A DNA stretch of 48,021 nucleotides from Chitinophagaceae bacterium (GTDB lineage Bacteria > Bacteroidota > Bacteroidia > Chitinophagales > Chitinophagaceae). A model generated the notes under the pieces. That model had not been told where the DNA came from. It saw only the letters and a list, made by a program, of their open reading frames with translations, and made no database searches. Shown here in pieces: positions 32,890-40,967 of the stretch. The stretch's first letter is position 1. Every line of letters begins with the position of its first letter. The position numbers and the translations under genes were made by a program. Location of the stretch: positions 1-48,021 of the forward strand of contig JAICZH010000010.1 of NCBI GenBank assembly GCA_025933775.1, in the 5' to 3' direction.

Positions 32890-33897
32890 ATGATCCGTGC
32901 CCGCAAAAATATCAAAATAATATTCAGATATATTCTTGCGCCTTTGCTTGGCGCATGGCTTTTTTATTCGTTGTATAAGCAAATACAGGAGCAGCCTAAT
33001 CTTCAGCAATCGCTTCGTCTTATTAAAGAAGCGCCTTTCGGACATCAGGCATGGCAATTCTGGATCGTAATTGCACTTGTATTTGTTAACTGGGGTTTCG
33101 AAGCAAAGAAGTGGCAGCTACTTGTAAAAACATTGCAACCTTTTAATTTTTTTACAGCATATAAATCTGTTTTGAGCGGGGTTACTCTTTCATTAAATAC
33201 ACCCAATCGCATTGGTGAATATGGCGGCAGAATTTTATACGTAAAAGATGGGAATAGAATTAAAGCTATTTCTTTATCCATTGCAGGAAGCATCAGCCAG
33301 CTCATCATCACTTTAGTAATGGGTTGTTGCGGGCTTATGTATATTATTTATTCCAGTAACGATGCTCCTTTGTTAGTGATGGGACTTCCTGTTTTTTGGT
33401 TAAAGACTTTATTATTTTTATCAGGCTGTGCAACGGTAATAACAATTTTATTTCTTTTCAGATTATCATGGCTTATAAAGTTAATAGAAAAAATTCCTGC
33501 GGCTGCAAAATATGTTCAATACATAAATGTGCTTGATAATTTCAATGCAAAATTATTGTTAAGGTTACTCTATCTTTCCTTCCTGCGTTATGTTGTTTTC
33601 GTCATTCAATATATATTACTGCTTCACGTTTTAGATGTATCAATTTTATGGATCAATGGTTTTTGGATTATCAGCATTCTGTTTTTAGTATTGTCTATTG
33701 TACCTTCAATTGCAATTGCCGATCTGGGAATAAGAGGAAAATTCAGTACAGAACTTTTAGGTTTTTACAGCGCCAATACAATTGGTATCATTGGAACTAC
33801 GTTTGGCATTTGGTTTATTAATTTATTTATTCCTGCACTGGCAGGCAGTTTGCTAATATTAAGTATAAAAATTTTAAAGACAAATAATAAAGATTGA
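32890..33897 (+). CDS. Lysylphosphatidylglycerol-synthase-TM/flippase-like membrane protein
   Basis: The 335-residue product has about eight membrane helices and the family pattern of the LPG_synthase_TM (UPF0104) group: ALVFVNWGFEAKKWQLLV, the conserved TPNRIGEYGGRILYVK loop, and a late PSIAIADLGIRG. It has no soluble aminoacyltransferase domain, so it is only the flippase-like part; the substrate (lipid or isoprenoid-linked) is unknown. The stop codon overlaps the TTG start of the DUF3108 gene (TTGA), so the two genes are translationally coupled. It diverges from ruvC. Confidence 0.88.
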   Translation: MIRARKNIKIIFRYILAPLLGAWLFYSLYKQIQEQPNLQQSLRLIKEAPFGHQAWQFWIVIALVFVNWGFEAKKWQLLVKTLQPFNFFTAYKSVLSGVTLSLNTPNRIGEYGGRILYVKDGNRIKAISLSIAGSISQLIITLVMGCCGLMYIIYSSNDAPLLVMGLPVFWLKTLLFLSGCATVITILFLFRLSWLIKLIEKIPAAAKYVQYINVLDNFNAKLLLRLLYLSFLRYVVFVIQYILLLHVLDVSILWINGFWIISILFLVLSIVPSIAIADLGIRGKFSTELLGFYSANTIGIIGTTFGIWFINLFIPALAGSLLILSIKILKTNNKD

Positions 33898-34682
33898 AAA
33901 CAATTATCACAATATTTATTTTGCTTTTTGCATGTGTAACAAAAGCCGGCGATGAATTTTGCGGAATAACCAATACTGCCTTTCAGCCGGGCGAAATAAT
34001 AACGATGAAAGTATATTATACTACGCTCGGAATGTATGTGGGCGCTGGCGAAGCAGTATTTACGACCACGCTTGAAAAATTTAATGGAAAGCCCGTATAT
34101 CATTGCACCGGCACGGGTTCTACGTATTCATTTTTTGATAATTTTTATAAAGTTCGCGACAGGTACGAAAGTTATATTGATACCGCAACCATGCTGCCGG
34201 TAAAATTTATCCGCAATGTAGATGAAGGCGGAACTAAATTTTATGACAATGTAACTTTCAATCATGAAGCGGGAACTGCGGTGAGCACAAAAGGAGTATT
34301 TAAAATAGGCTCCTGCATACAAGACGTAATAAGCGCCACTTATTATGCAAGAAATATCAACTTCGATAAATATAAACCAGGAGATAAAATTCCTTTTGAT
34401 ATGTTTCTTGATAATGAAACGTATCATTTGTATTTACGATATGAAGGAAAAGAAAACATTAAAACAAAATATGGAAAATTTCATGCGATAAAATTTAAGC
34501 CGCTTTTAATTAAAGGAACTATTTTTCAGGGTGGTGAAAAAATGAACGTATGGGTGAGCGATGATGAAAATCATTTGTTGTTAAGAGCAGAAAGTCCTAT
34601 TTCAGTAGGAACCATTAAGGTGGATATGATGGGATACCGCAACTTGCGTCATCCACTTAAGTCATTAATCAGCTTCAGGTAA
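33894..34682 (+). CDS. DUF3108 family exported protein
   Basis: The 262-residue product starts with TTG, overlapping the preceding stop by 4 nt; this start gives a proper signal peptide (KTIITIFILLFACVTKAG). The mature part has the DUF3108 pattern: repeated antiparallel strands such as PGEIITMKVYY, ATMLPVKFIRN and HAIKFKPLLI. The family is periplasmic or outer-membrane-linked and has no settled function. It is coupled to the flippase-like gene, which suggests envelope lipid or polymer work. Copy D of the dispersed element lies about 27 nt after its stop. Confidence 0.88.
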   Translation: MKTIITIFILLFACVTKAGDEFCGITNTAFQPGEIITMKVYYTTLGMYVGAGEAVFTTTLEKFNGKPVYHCTGTGSTYSFFDNFYKVRDRYESYIDTATMLPVKFIRNVDEGGTKFYDNVTFNHEAGTAVSTKGVFKIGSCIQDVISATYYARNINFDKYKPGDKIPFDMFLDNETYHLYLRYEGKENIKTKYGKFHAIKFKPLLIKGTIFQGGEKMNVWVSDDENHLLLRAESPISVGTIKVDMMGYRNLRHPLKSLISFR

Positions 34683-34708
34683 ATATTGCTTTTAATATAA
34701 ACTTAACT

Positions 34709-34733
34709 TCGTTTAGGCGTTACCGTTAGTTAT
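34709..34733 (-). repeat. Dispersed 23-bp element, intergenic copy D
   Basis: Core GCGTTACCGTTAGT at 34717-34730, preceded by TTCGTTTAG. It lies between the convergent DUF3108 and tag genes. Confidence 0.65.
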
Positions 34734-34761
34734 AATTTTAAAAATAAAAAGCTCCGGTTGG

Positions 34762-35319
34762 TCACAATTTTTTTAAAAATGCCGGATTTGCTTTTATTAC
34801 TTTTTTATAAATGGGACAACTTTCAATATGCGCTCCGGGCAAGTAACCGGCGCTCATTAAAAATTCATTTACAATTTCACCCCCGGTAAAGCGAAAAGTA
34901 TTTTTAAAAATTTTTACCCATTCATTTTTTGTTTTAGGATGATGATGGTTGATCCAGTTTTTAAAAGAACCGAAATCTTTTTGAATCTGCAAAAGTGTTT
35001 TTGCATTTTCAATGGCTGCAAGAATCTTTAAACGGTTGCGAATAATTCCGGCATCGTTCATTAACCTTTCAAAATCTTTCTGGTTGAATGCGGCAACTTT
35101 TTTAATATTAAAATTTTTATAAGCCTTTTTAAAATTGGCCTTTTTGTTAAGAATAGTCGTCCAGCTTAGGCCGGCCTGGTTTATTTCAAGTACCAGCCGT
35201 TCAAATAATTCATCATCGGTATCAATTGGAAATCCATAAGCGGTATCGTGATATACACGATGTACATTATTTTTATCCATCGCAATTACTGCTTCGCAAT
35301 AGGAAGAAGGTTTATCCAT
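34762..35319 (-). CDS. tag: DNA-3-methyladenine glycosylase I
   Basis: The 185-residue product aligns with Tag through most of its length: VYHDTAYGFPIDTDDELFERLVLE, the active-site NQAGLSWTTILNKK, and NDAGIIRNRLKILAAIENA. The zinc snap is kept: an N-terminal Cys and His (SSYCEAV, VYHD) and the C-terminal HIESC. Tag removes 3-methyladenine from alkylated DNA in base excision repair. The N-terminus is slightly longer than in E. coli and the usual RCxW is not seen. It converges with DUF3108 and diverges from the acetyltransferase. Confidence 0.94.
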   Translation of the reverse strand: MDKPSSYCEAVIAMDKNNVHRVYHDTAYGFPIDTDDELFERLVLEINQAGLSWTTILNKKANFKKAYKNFNIKKVAAFNQKDFERLMNDAGIIRNRLKILAAIENAKTLLQIQKDFGSFKNWINHHHPKTKNEWVKIFKNTFRFTGGEIVNEFLMSAGYLPGAHIESCPIYKKVIKANPAFLKKL

Positions 35320-35387
35320 ATAAATTTTTTTTAAAAGAAATTTTATATGAAATTAAATATTTTGCAAATTATTTTTTAATATTAAAA

Positions 35388-35410
35388 ACTAACGGTAACG
35401 CATGTACGAA
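35388..35410 (+). repeat. Dispersed 23-bp element, intergenic copy E
   Basis: ACTAACGGTAACGC at 35388-35401, continuing ATGTACGAA. The element itself contains an ATG (35402) in frame with the acetyltransferase gene, which could provide an upstream start. Confidence 0.65.
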
Positions 35411-35413
35411 AAA

Positions 35414-36004
35414 ATGGATTGTACCAAAAATTATACGCTTGAAGATGAACGCGTATTGCTGCGACCTTTGCTGGCAGAGGATTACAACAATTTGCTTCCT
35501 TTCGCTTTGAACGAACAGAATTTATGGAAATATTCGTTAGTGAGCGCTGCTGGCAAAGATGGTCTGCAACATTATATGAACATTGCTCTTAAAGCAAAAG
35601 ATGAAGGAAAAGAATATCCTTTTATAGTTTTTGATAAGCTAATGAATGAATATGCAGGCAGCACACGGTTTTACGATATTCAAAATGAGTTGCAAACCGT
35701 GCAATTGGGATATACCTGGTACGGAAAAAAATTTCAGGGAACGGGATTGAATAAACATTGTAAATTTTTATTGCTTTCATTTGTTTTTGAAAAAACAGGA
35801 TTTGAGCGGTTGGAATTGAGAGCCGATAATAATAATGCCCGAAGCATTGCAGCAATGAAATCAATTGGCTGCAAAGTAGATGGCATACTTCGCAAAAATA
35901 TGCCTACACGAAATGAAGGCCAAAGGCGGGACAGTATTATATTAAGCATTTTAAAAGAGGAATGGTTTGCCGAAATAAAAGAAGCATTAAAAAGAAAGTT
36001 ATAA
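35414..36004 (+). CDS. GNAT-family N-acetyltransferase (RimJ/RimL-like)
   Basis: Residues from MDCTKNYTLEDERVLLRPL look like a normal family start, so the ATG at 35414 is preferred; the in-frame ATG at 35402 lies inside a repeat element and would add four residues. The 196-residue product has the GNAT core: beta-strands QLGYTWYGKKFQGTGLN (acetyl-CoA loop Q-x-x-G-x-G) and FERLELRADNNNARSIAAMKSIGCKVDG. The substrate is unknown: protein N-termini, small molecules or antibiotics are all possible in this subgroup. Monocistronic. Confidence 0.9.
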   Translation: MDCTKNYTLEDERVLLRPLLAEDYNNLLPFALNEQNLWKYSLVSAAGKDGLQHYMNIALKAKDEGKEYPFIVFDKLMNEYAGSTRFYDIQNELQTVQLGYTWYGKKFQGTGLNKHCKFLLLSFVFEKTGFERLELRADNNNARSIAAMKSIGCKVDGILRKNMPTRNEGQRRDSIILSILKEEWFAEIKEALKRKL

Positions 36005-36087
36005 ATAAACTTTTTATTGCAAGCTATACCTGACAGAAAAAAAATTAAAAATTGAATAACCCCAGCCTGAAATCATTTTCGATTGTA

Positions 36088-36095
36088 TATATTTG
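36088..36095 (+). promoter_or_regulatory. Bacteroidota -7 element TATATTTG for the DUF1015 gene
   Basis: An exact TAnnTTTG match 44 nt before the ATG at 36140. No TTG at 17-23 nt spacing. Confidence 0.5.
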
Positions 36096-36139
36096 CAACC
36101 CTTGCATAAATTACTAAGCAGCTACTTCAATTCATACAA

Positions 36140-37363
36140 ATGATTTCCATTTCTCCCTTCCATGCGTTACGGCCAGAGGCGCAATTTGCAAAGCAGGTAG
36201 CGGCGCGGCCTTATGATGTTTTAAGCAGCAAGGAAGCAAAAGTAGAAGCGCAGGGAAATCCGTTTTCTTTTTTACATATTACTAAAAGCGAAATTGATTT
36301 GCCTGCAAATATTGATGTGCACAGCAACGCCGTTTATTTAAAGGCAAAAGAAAACCTGGATGCATTTATTAGCAGGCCGGTGCTTTTTAAAGAAAGCAAA
36401 CCCTGTTATTATATTTATCAGTTAACTATGAATCATCAAAGCCAGACAGGACTTGTGTGCTGCAGCCTGGTAACCGATTATGAAAATGACTTTATAAAAA
36501 AACATGAACTTACCCGGCCCGAAAAAGAAGCCGACCGGATGGAACATATAAAAATAACCGGAGCGCAAACAGGAAATGTTTTCCTTGCTTTCAGAGATGT
36601 GGATGAACTGAATGAAATTATTGAAAAATGGAAAAGAGAAAAAACGCCGGTGTATGATTTTATTGCAGATGATCAAATTCAGCATACCGTGTGGGTTATA
36701 AGCGATGAAAATATTATTGCTGCTATCACCCATCTCTTTAAAACAAAAGTGCCTTGTACATACATTGCCGATGGCCATCATCGTGCAGCTTCCGCAGCTA
36801 AAATAAAATATCAATTGGCCGATTATGAAGAAGCCGGTTATTTTCTTACTACATTATTTCCGGCAAGCCAGTTGCACATTATGGATTATAACAGAGTTGT
36901 AAAAGATTTGAATGGTTTATCAACAGACGAATTTTTTGAAAGGATCAATAAAAATTTTTCTATAAAAAACCAAACAGAATCTTATTCGCCCAAAGACATT
37001 CATAACTTTGGAATGTATCTCGAAGGACAATGGTACCGGCTTACTGCATTAGACGGTACTTTTTGTACCGACCCGATCGGAATACTTGACATTACTATTT
37101 TACAAAATAATTTATTGGAGCCAATATTAGGGATCAAAGATCAGCGCACCGATAAAAGAATAGATTTTATCGGCGGCATAAGAGGGCTTACCGAATTGGA
37201 AAAAAAAGTAAACAGCAAAGAAATGAGAGTTGCCTTTAGCCTGTATCCCGTAAGCATTCCGCAATTATTTGATATTGCCGACAGTGGCAACATCATGCCT
37301 CCAAAGAGTACCTGGTTTGAGCCTAAATTAAGAGATGGATTGTTTACTCATTTAATTTTTTGA
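36140..37363 (+). CDS. DUF1015 family protein
   Basis: The 407-residue product has the DUF1015 hallmarks: an N-terminal PFHALRPEAQFAKQVAARPYDVLS, the central ADGHHRAASAAKIKY (resembling a ParB/Srx-like nucleotide-binding GxxR/H motif), and a DQRTDKRIDFIGG segment late in the protein. It is cytoplasmic. In many Bacteroidota the gene lies beside serC/serA, but here it is not next to one. The role is unresolved; a serine-kinase-like activity has been proposed for related ParB/Srx-fold proteins, which I cannot confirm from sequence. Confidence 0.92.
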   Translation: MISISPFHALRPEAQFAKQVAARPYDVLSSKEAKVEAQGNPFSFLHITKSEIDLPANIDVHSNAVYLKAKENLDAFISRPVLFKESKPCYYIYQLTMNHQSQTGLVCCSLVTDYENDFIKKHELTRPEKEADRMEHIKITGAQTGNVFLAFRDVDELNEIIEKWKREKTPVYDFIADDQIQHTVWVISDENIIAAITHLFKTKVPCTYIADGHHRAASAAKIKYQLADYEEAGYFLTTLFPASQLHIMDYNRVVKDLNGLSTDEFFERINKNFSIKNQTESYSPKDIHNFGMYLEGQWYRLTALDGTFCTDPIGILDITILQNNLLEPILGIKDQRTDKRIDFIGGIRGLTELEKKVNSKEMRVAFSLYPVSIPQLFDIADSGNIMPPKSTWFEPKLRDGLFTHLIF

Positions 37364-37425
37364 AAATTTTTTTCCACAATTTTTTTATAACAGTTTACTC
37401 ATAAAACTATTTTTATCTTTATTGA

Positions 37426-38430
37426 ATGAAAAAAATTTTATTGTTTAGCTGCCTTCTGTGGGTATCAGTATTTGTATTTTCTCAATCAGAAGATATTGAA
37501 AAGCTTCATGAAAATGCAAAAGCATTTATGCGACAAGGCGATTATGCCAATGCATCGCTTATACTCACCAGAGCGCTTGCGCAAGCGCCCGATAATATTG
37601 AAATAGCAAAAGACCTTGCGTTTGATTATCTTCTTCAAAAAGAAAATCAAAAAGCGCTGGCAACCATAAAACCATTTCTTGAAAAAAATAATGCTGACGA
37701 TCAGGTTTACCAGATAGGAGGCGCTGTTTACAGGGCTTTGGGGCAAGATAAAGATGCAGAAAAATTATATAAAAAAGCCATCGCAGATTTTCCTGGCAGC
37801 GGTCAATTGTATAACGATTATGGTGAGATGCTTTGGAATAAACAAAATTATTCGGCGATAAAAATTTGGGAAAAAGGAATTGAACAAGACCCTTCTTACG
37901 GAGGTAATTATTACAATGCCTGCAAATATTATTTTCTTTCTACTGATAGAATATGGAGCCTTATTTACGGAGAAATATTTATAAATATTGAATCATTTAC
38001 ATCACGCACTGCAGAAGTAAAAACTATTTTATTAGATAGTTATAAAAAACTTTTTGCTACTCCTGATTTACTTTCTAACCTTAAAGGAAAAAACAAATTT
38101 GAAATTGCTTATTTAACCACGATGAACAAACAAAACAGCGTTGTTATAAATGGATTGAACCCCGAAACGCTTACCATGATACGAAGCCGGTTTATTTTAG
38201 ATTGGGATCAATCTTATGCAAAAGAATTTCCATTTGCACTTTTCGAGAGGCAGGCGCAATACTTGAAGGAGGGTTTATTTGATGCATATAATCAATGGAT
38301 TTTTGGGCCGGCTCAAAATCTTCCCGAATATCAAAACTGGATAAGCACTCATGCTGAAGAGTACGCAGCGTTTAATAAATTTACCGAAGGCAGAATTTTT
38401 AAAATCCCTAAAGGAGAATATTATCACTAA
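37426..38430 (+). CDS. Secreted TPR-repeat protein
   Basis: The 334-residue product has a signal peptide (KILLFSCLLWVSVFVFSQ) and at least three TPR units (about 25-140: ENAKAFMRQGDYANASLILTRAL, and similar AKDLAFDYLLQKENQKALA). A helical C-terminal half without recognised motifs follows. It is probably periplasmic or outer-membrane-associated. A -7-like element (TATCTTTA, one mismatch, 37414-37421) ends exactly 4 nt before the ATG, as with folD and the aminotransferase. The last 17 bases of the gene (from 38414) are duplicated 120 bp downstream. Confidence 0.85.
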   Translation: MKKILLFSCLLWVSVFVFSQSEDIEKLHENAKAFMRQGDYANASLILTRALAQAPDNIEIAKDLAFDYLLQKENQKALATIKPFLEKNNADDQVYQIGGAVYRALGQDKDAEKLYKKAIADFPGSGQLYNDYGEMLWNKQNYSAIKIWEKGIEQDPSYGGNYYNACKYYFLSTDRIWSLIYGEIFINIESFTSRTAEVKTILLDSYKKLFATPDLLSNLKGKNKFEIAYLTTMNKQNSVVINGLNPETLTMIRSRFILDWDQSYAKEFPFALFERQAQYLKEGLFDAYNQWIFGPAQNLPEYQNWISTHAEEYAAFNKFTEGRIFKIPKGEYYH

Positions 38431-38585
38431 TAAATTCCGTTTGCATTATTTTTTATTTTCATTAGTGGTGAGCGATGAAGACACCGCCCATGGCGAGGCT
38501 CTCGGTTGGTGTCTCACCAACCGGAAATAATTTGAGAATATTATCACTAACACAGCATTTGCATTTATTTTTATTTTCTTAATTT
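38414..38585. repeat. Structured intergenic element with 120-bp-spaced direct repeat
   Basis: GAGAATATTATCACTAA occurs at 38414-38430 (end of the TPR gene) and again at 38534-38550, each followed about 17 bp later by a TTTGCATT-plus-T/A-rich tract. Between them is a GC-rich, highly foldable core. It contains AGACACC (38479-38485) paired with GGTGTCT (38508-38514), the small palindrome CGCC-CAT-GGCG (38485-38495), and the alternative strong hairpin CGGTTGGTG-TCT-CACCAACCG (38503-38523). It could act as terminator or be a mobile palindromic insertion. Confidence 0.7.
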
Positions 38586-38652
38586 AGAATGGATTCGTCT
38601 TATTAAAAAAAAATAAGAGATAAAATTTATTATTCCAAAAAATTTTTGCATT

Positions 38653-40434
38653 ATGACAGAACCCCGCCGCTTGTTTGATTGTATTGAATGGCAATTGCAA
38701 AAAGATGCCAACCGTACCATGATGGCTGCAAAAGAAAACGGAATATGGAAAGAATATTCTGTTGCGGAAGTTTCTGAAACAGTAAATCAACTAAGCGCAG
38801 GATTATTGAAAATGGGCTTTGGCAAAGGAAATAATTCTGCCGAAGAAAAAGATAAAATTGCAGTGATTGCAAAGAATCGTCCGGAATGGCTTATGCTCGA
38901 CCTGGCAGTTCAACAAATTGGCGCAGTGCTTACACCCATATATCCTACTATAAATGAAACTGAACTTGAATTTATTTTGAAAGATGCGGCCGCAAAAATA
39001 ATTTTTGTAAACGACGCATCTCTCGCACAAAAAGTGAATGCCATTAAAAAAAATTTACCAGAGTTACATTTCATTTTTTCTTTTGATAAAAATGATTTGG
39101 TAATTCATTGGAAAGAAATTTTATTAAATGAGACAGATTATTTGCAGCAGGTAAAAACCATTTCAGATAACATACAATATGAAGACCTTGCCACTATAAT
39201 TTATACTTCCGGAACTACCGGAAAACCAAAAGGCGTAATGCTTTCGCACAAAAATATTCTTAGCAACGTTATGGATAGTATGCCGTGTTTTCCGCCGGGA
39301 GACGATTTGAAATCGCTGAGTTTTTTGCCGCTCAATCATATTTTTGAACGAATGGTTAGTTACTTATATCTGTTTAAAAGAACCTCTATTTTTTTTGCAG
39401 AAAGCATGGAAGCCATCGGCGATAATCTGAAAGAAGTAAAACCCCATTTATTTACAACCGTACCGCGTCTGCTTGAAAAGGTGTATGAAAAAATTATGCA
39501 AAAAGGAAATGAACAAACCGGTATTAAAAAGAAATTATTTTTTTGGGCGCATCATCTTGCAGAAAAATTTGAAATAAATAAAAAGCAATCATTTTTTTAT
39601 ACCATACAACTTTCTATTGCTAATAAAATTATTTTTAATAAATGGCGCCAAGCACTGGGCAACCAAATAATATGCATCATCAGCGGCGGCGCTGCCTGCC
39701 AGGTAAAACTGATACGAATATTTACCGCAGCTAAAATTCCAATTATGGAAGGCTACGGACTTACAGAAACTTCGCCGGTAATAAGTGTAAATCGTTATGA
39801 AGAAAGCGGAAGAATGTTTGGAACAGTAGGGCCTTTAATACAAAATGTACAAGTAAAAATTGCTGCTGATGGAGAAATATTATGCAAAGGACCTAATATA
39901 ATGATGGGTTATTATAAACGTCCCGATCTTACTGCAGAATCAATGGAAGATGGCTGGTATAAAACGGGCGATATTGGGATGATGGTTGATAATAAATTTT
40001 TAAAAATAACCGATCGCAAAAAAGAAATGTTTAAAACCAGCGGGGGTAAATATGTGGCGCCCGTTGTTATTGAAACTAAATTGAAAGAATCTCCTTTTAT
40101 AGAAAGTATCATGGTAATTGGCGCCGAAGAAAAATTTGTTGGCGCTTTAATAGTTCCTTCATTTAATACTTTGAAAGATTGGGCCAAGCAACATAATATT
40201 GAATTCGACAGCAATGAGGCATTAGTTCAAAATCATGCTGTAAAAGAATTATATAAAAATGAAGTGGAAGGGTATGACAAACAATTTAATCATGTAGAAC
40301 AAATAAAACGTTTTGAATTATTGCCGCACGAGTGGGGCGTGGAAGGCGGAGAATTGACACCCAAGCTAAGCCTGCGAAGGAAAATAATAATGGAAAAATA
40401 TAAAGACGCAGTTAAAAAAATTTATACAATATAA
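38653..40434 (+). CDS. Long-chain acyl-CoA synthetase (AMP-forming)
   Basis: The 593-residue adenylating enzyme has IIYTSGTTGKPKGVMLSH (P-loop), GYGLTETSPVIS (motif III), GWYKTGDIGMM and ITDRKKEMFKTSGGKYVAP (hinge and C-terminal catalytic Lys region). The length and the FLPLNHIFERMVSY segment match bacterial FadD15-type long-chain ligases. It activates fatty acids to acyl-CoA at the inner membrane face for degradation or lipid synthesis. The -7-like AATTTTTG at 38641-38648 (one mismatch) ends 4 nt before the ATG. Copy F of the dispersed element lies 35 nt after the stop. Confidence 0.94.
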   Translation: MTEPRRLFDCIEWQLQKDANRTMMAAKENGIWKEYSVAEVSETVNQLSAGLLKMGFGKGNNSAEEKDKIAVIAKNRPEWLMLDLAVQQIGAVLTPIYPTINETELEFILKDAAAKIIFVNDASLAQKVNAIKKNLPELHFIFSFDKNDLVIHWKEILLNETDYLQQVKTISDNIQYEDLATIIYTSGTTGKPKGVMLSHKNILSNVMDSMPCFPPGDDLKSLSFLPLNHIFERMVSYLYLFKRTSIFFAESMEAIGDNLKEVKPHLFTTVPRLLEKVYEKIMQKGNEQTGIKKKLFFWAHHLAEKFEINKKQSFFYTIQLSIANKIIFNKWRQALGNQIICIISGGAACQVKLIRIFTAAKIPIMEGYGLTETSPVISVNRYEESGRMFGTVGPLIQNVQVKIAADGEILCKGPNIMMGYYKRPDLTAESMEDGWYKTGDIGMMVDNKFLKITDRKKEMFKTSGGKYVAPVVIETKLKESPFIESIMVIGAEEKFVGALIVPSFNTLKDWAKQHNIEFDSNEALVQNHAVKELYKNEVEGYDKQFNHVEQIKRFELLPHEWGVEGGELTPKLSLRRKIIMEKYKDAVKKIYTI

Positions 40435-40468
40435 TATCACCGCTAAGAAACAAAGCCCCAAAGAAAAA

Positions 40469-40498
40469 TTGCGTATATGCGTTACCGTTAGTAATTAT
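40469..40498 (-). repeat. Dispersed 23-bp element, intergenic copy F
   Basis: Core GCGTTACCGTTAGT at 40479-40492, preceded by GCGTATAT, giving a partly palindromic stretch. It lies between two convergent genes. Confidence 0.65.
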
Positions 40499-40512
40499 AT
40501 TCTAAAAAAAAA

Positions 40513-40857
40513 TTAGGAAAAAATTTGTTGTTCATCTCTTTCATCCACCGGTATTTTTCTTATAAAATCATCATAGCCGTCATCGCCATGATCGCTGTAA
40601 ACACCGTACGCATCGAGGCTGTAGCCAATAAGTCCGTCATTGGCTTCTAATAAATAAATGATGGAAGAATCGGATGGGTCGGATTCGCCTTCAAAACGAA
40701 AAGTGCGTATAATTTTCAATTCTTCGGGCTGGTAATATTTGTGATTGCCCGGAGTAAAACCTTCGGGAGTCATTCTGAATTCGTTATCATGTTTTTTAAT
40801 GCGAAGCCTTTCCAACACTGAACTCACCGTTGTCATTGGAATCTTTTGCTCTATCAT
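40513..40857 (-). CDS. Conserved small acidic protein of unknown function
   Basis: The 114-residue acidic product has no signal peptide or membrane helix. It includes KIIRTFRFEGESDPSDSSIIYLLEANDGLIGYSLDAYGVYSDHGDD, a pattern found in a small Bacteroidota family whose members are often labelled phosphoribosylpyrophosphate synthetase; at this length the label is not supported by any catalytic domain. The short ending (DERDEQQIFS) is charged. It is 110 bp downstream of the start region shared with nothing else, so it is probably monocistronic. Confidence 0.75.
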   Translation of the reverse strand: MIEQKIPMTTVSSVLERLRIKKHDNEFRMTPEGFTPGNHKYYQPEELKIIRTFRFEGESDPSDSSIIYLLEANDGLIGYSLDAYGVYSDHGDDGYDDFIRKIPVDERDEQQIFS

Positions 40858-40967
40858 ATCTTGCTGATTTTAATTAATTGATGGAGACAAATTCTGTACC
40901 GTTAATTGAGAAGAGCAATGAGCAATATGTAAGAGAAAATCCACGATTCACAACTTACAATTCACAA
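40858..40967. repeat. Short low-complexity repeat between small acidic and sigma-54 regulator genes
   Basis: ATTCACAA occurs twice in an A/C/T-rich stretch (about 40944-40972), resembling a degenerate octamer array that runs into the end of the regulator gene. Confidence 0.4.

Noticed and set aside
32812-33057. Long N-terminal extension of RuvC starting at 33057
   Set aside because: It overlaps the divergent flippase-like gene and has no resemblance to RuvC; the family core starts near 32811.
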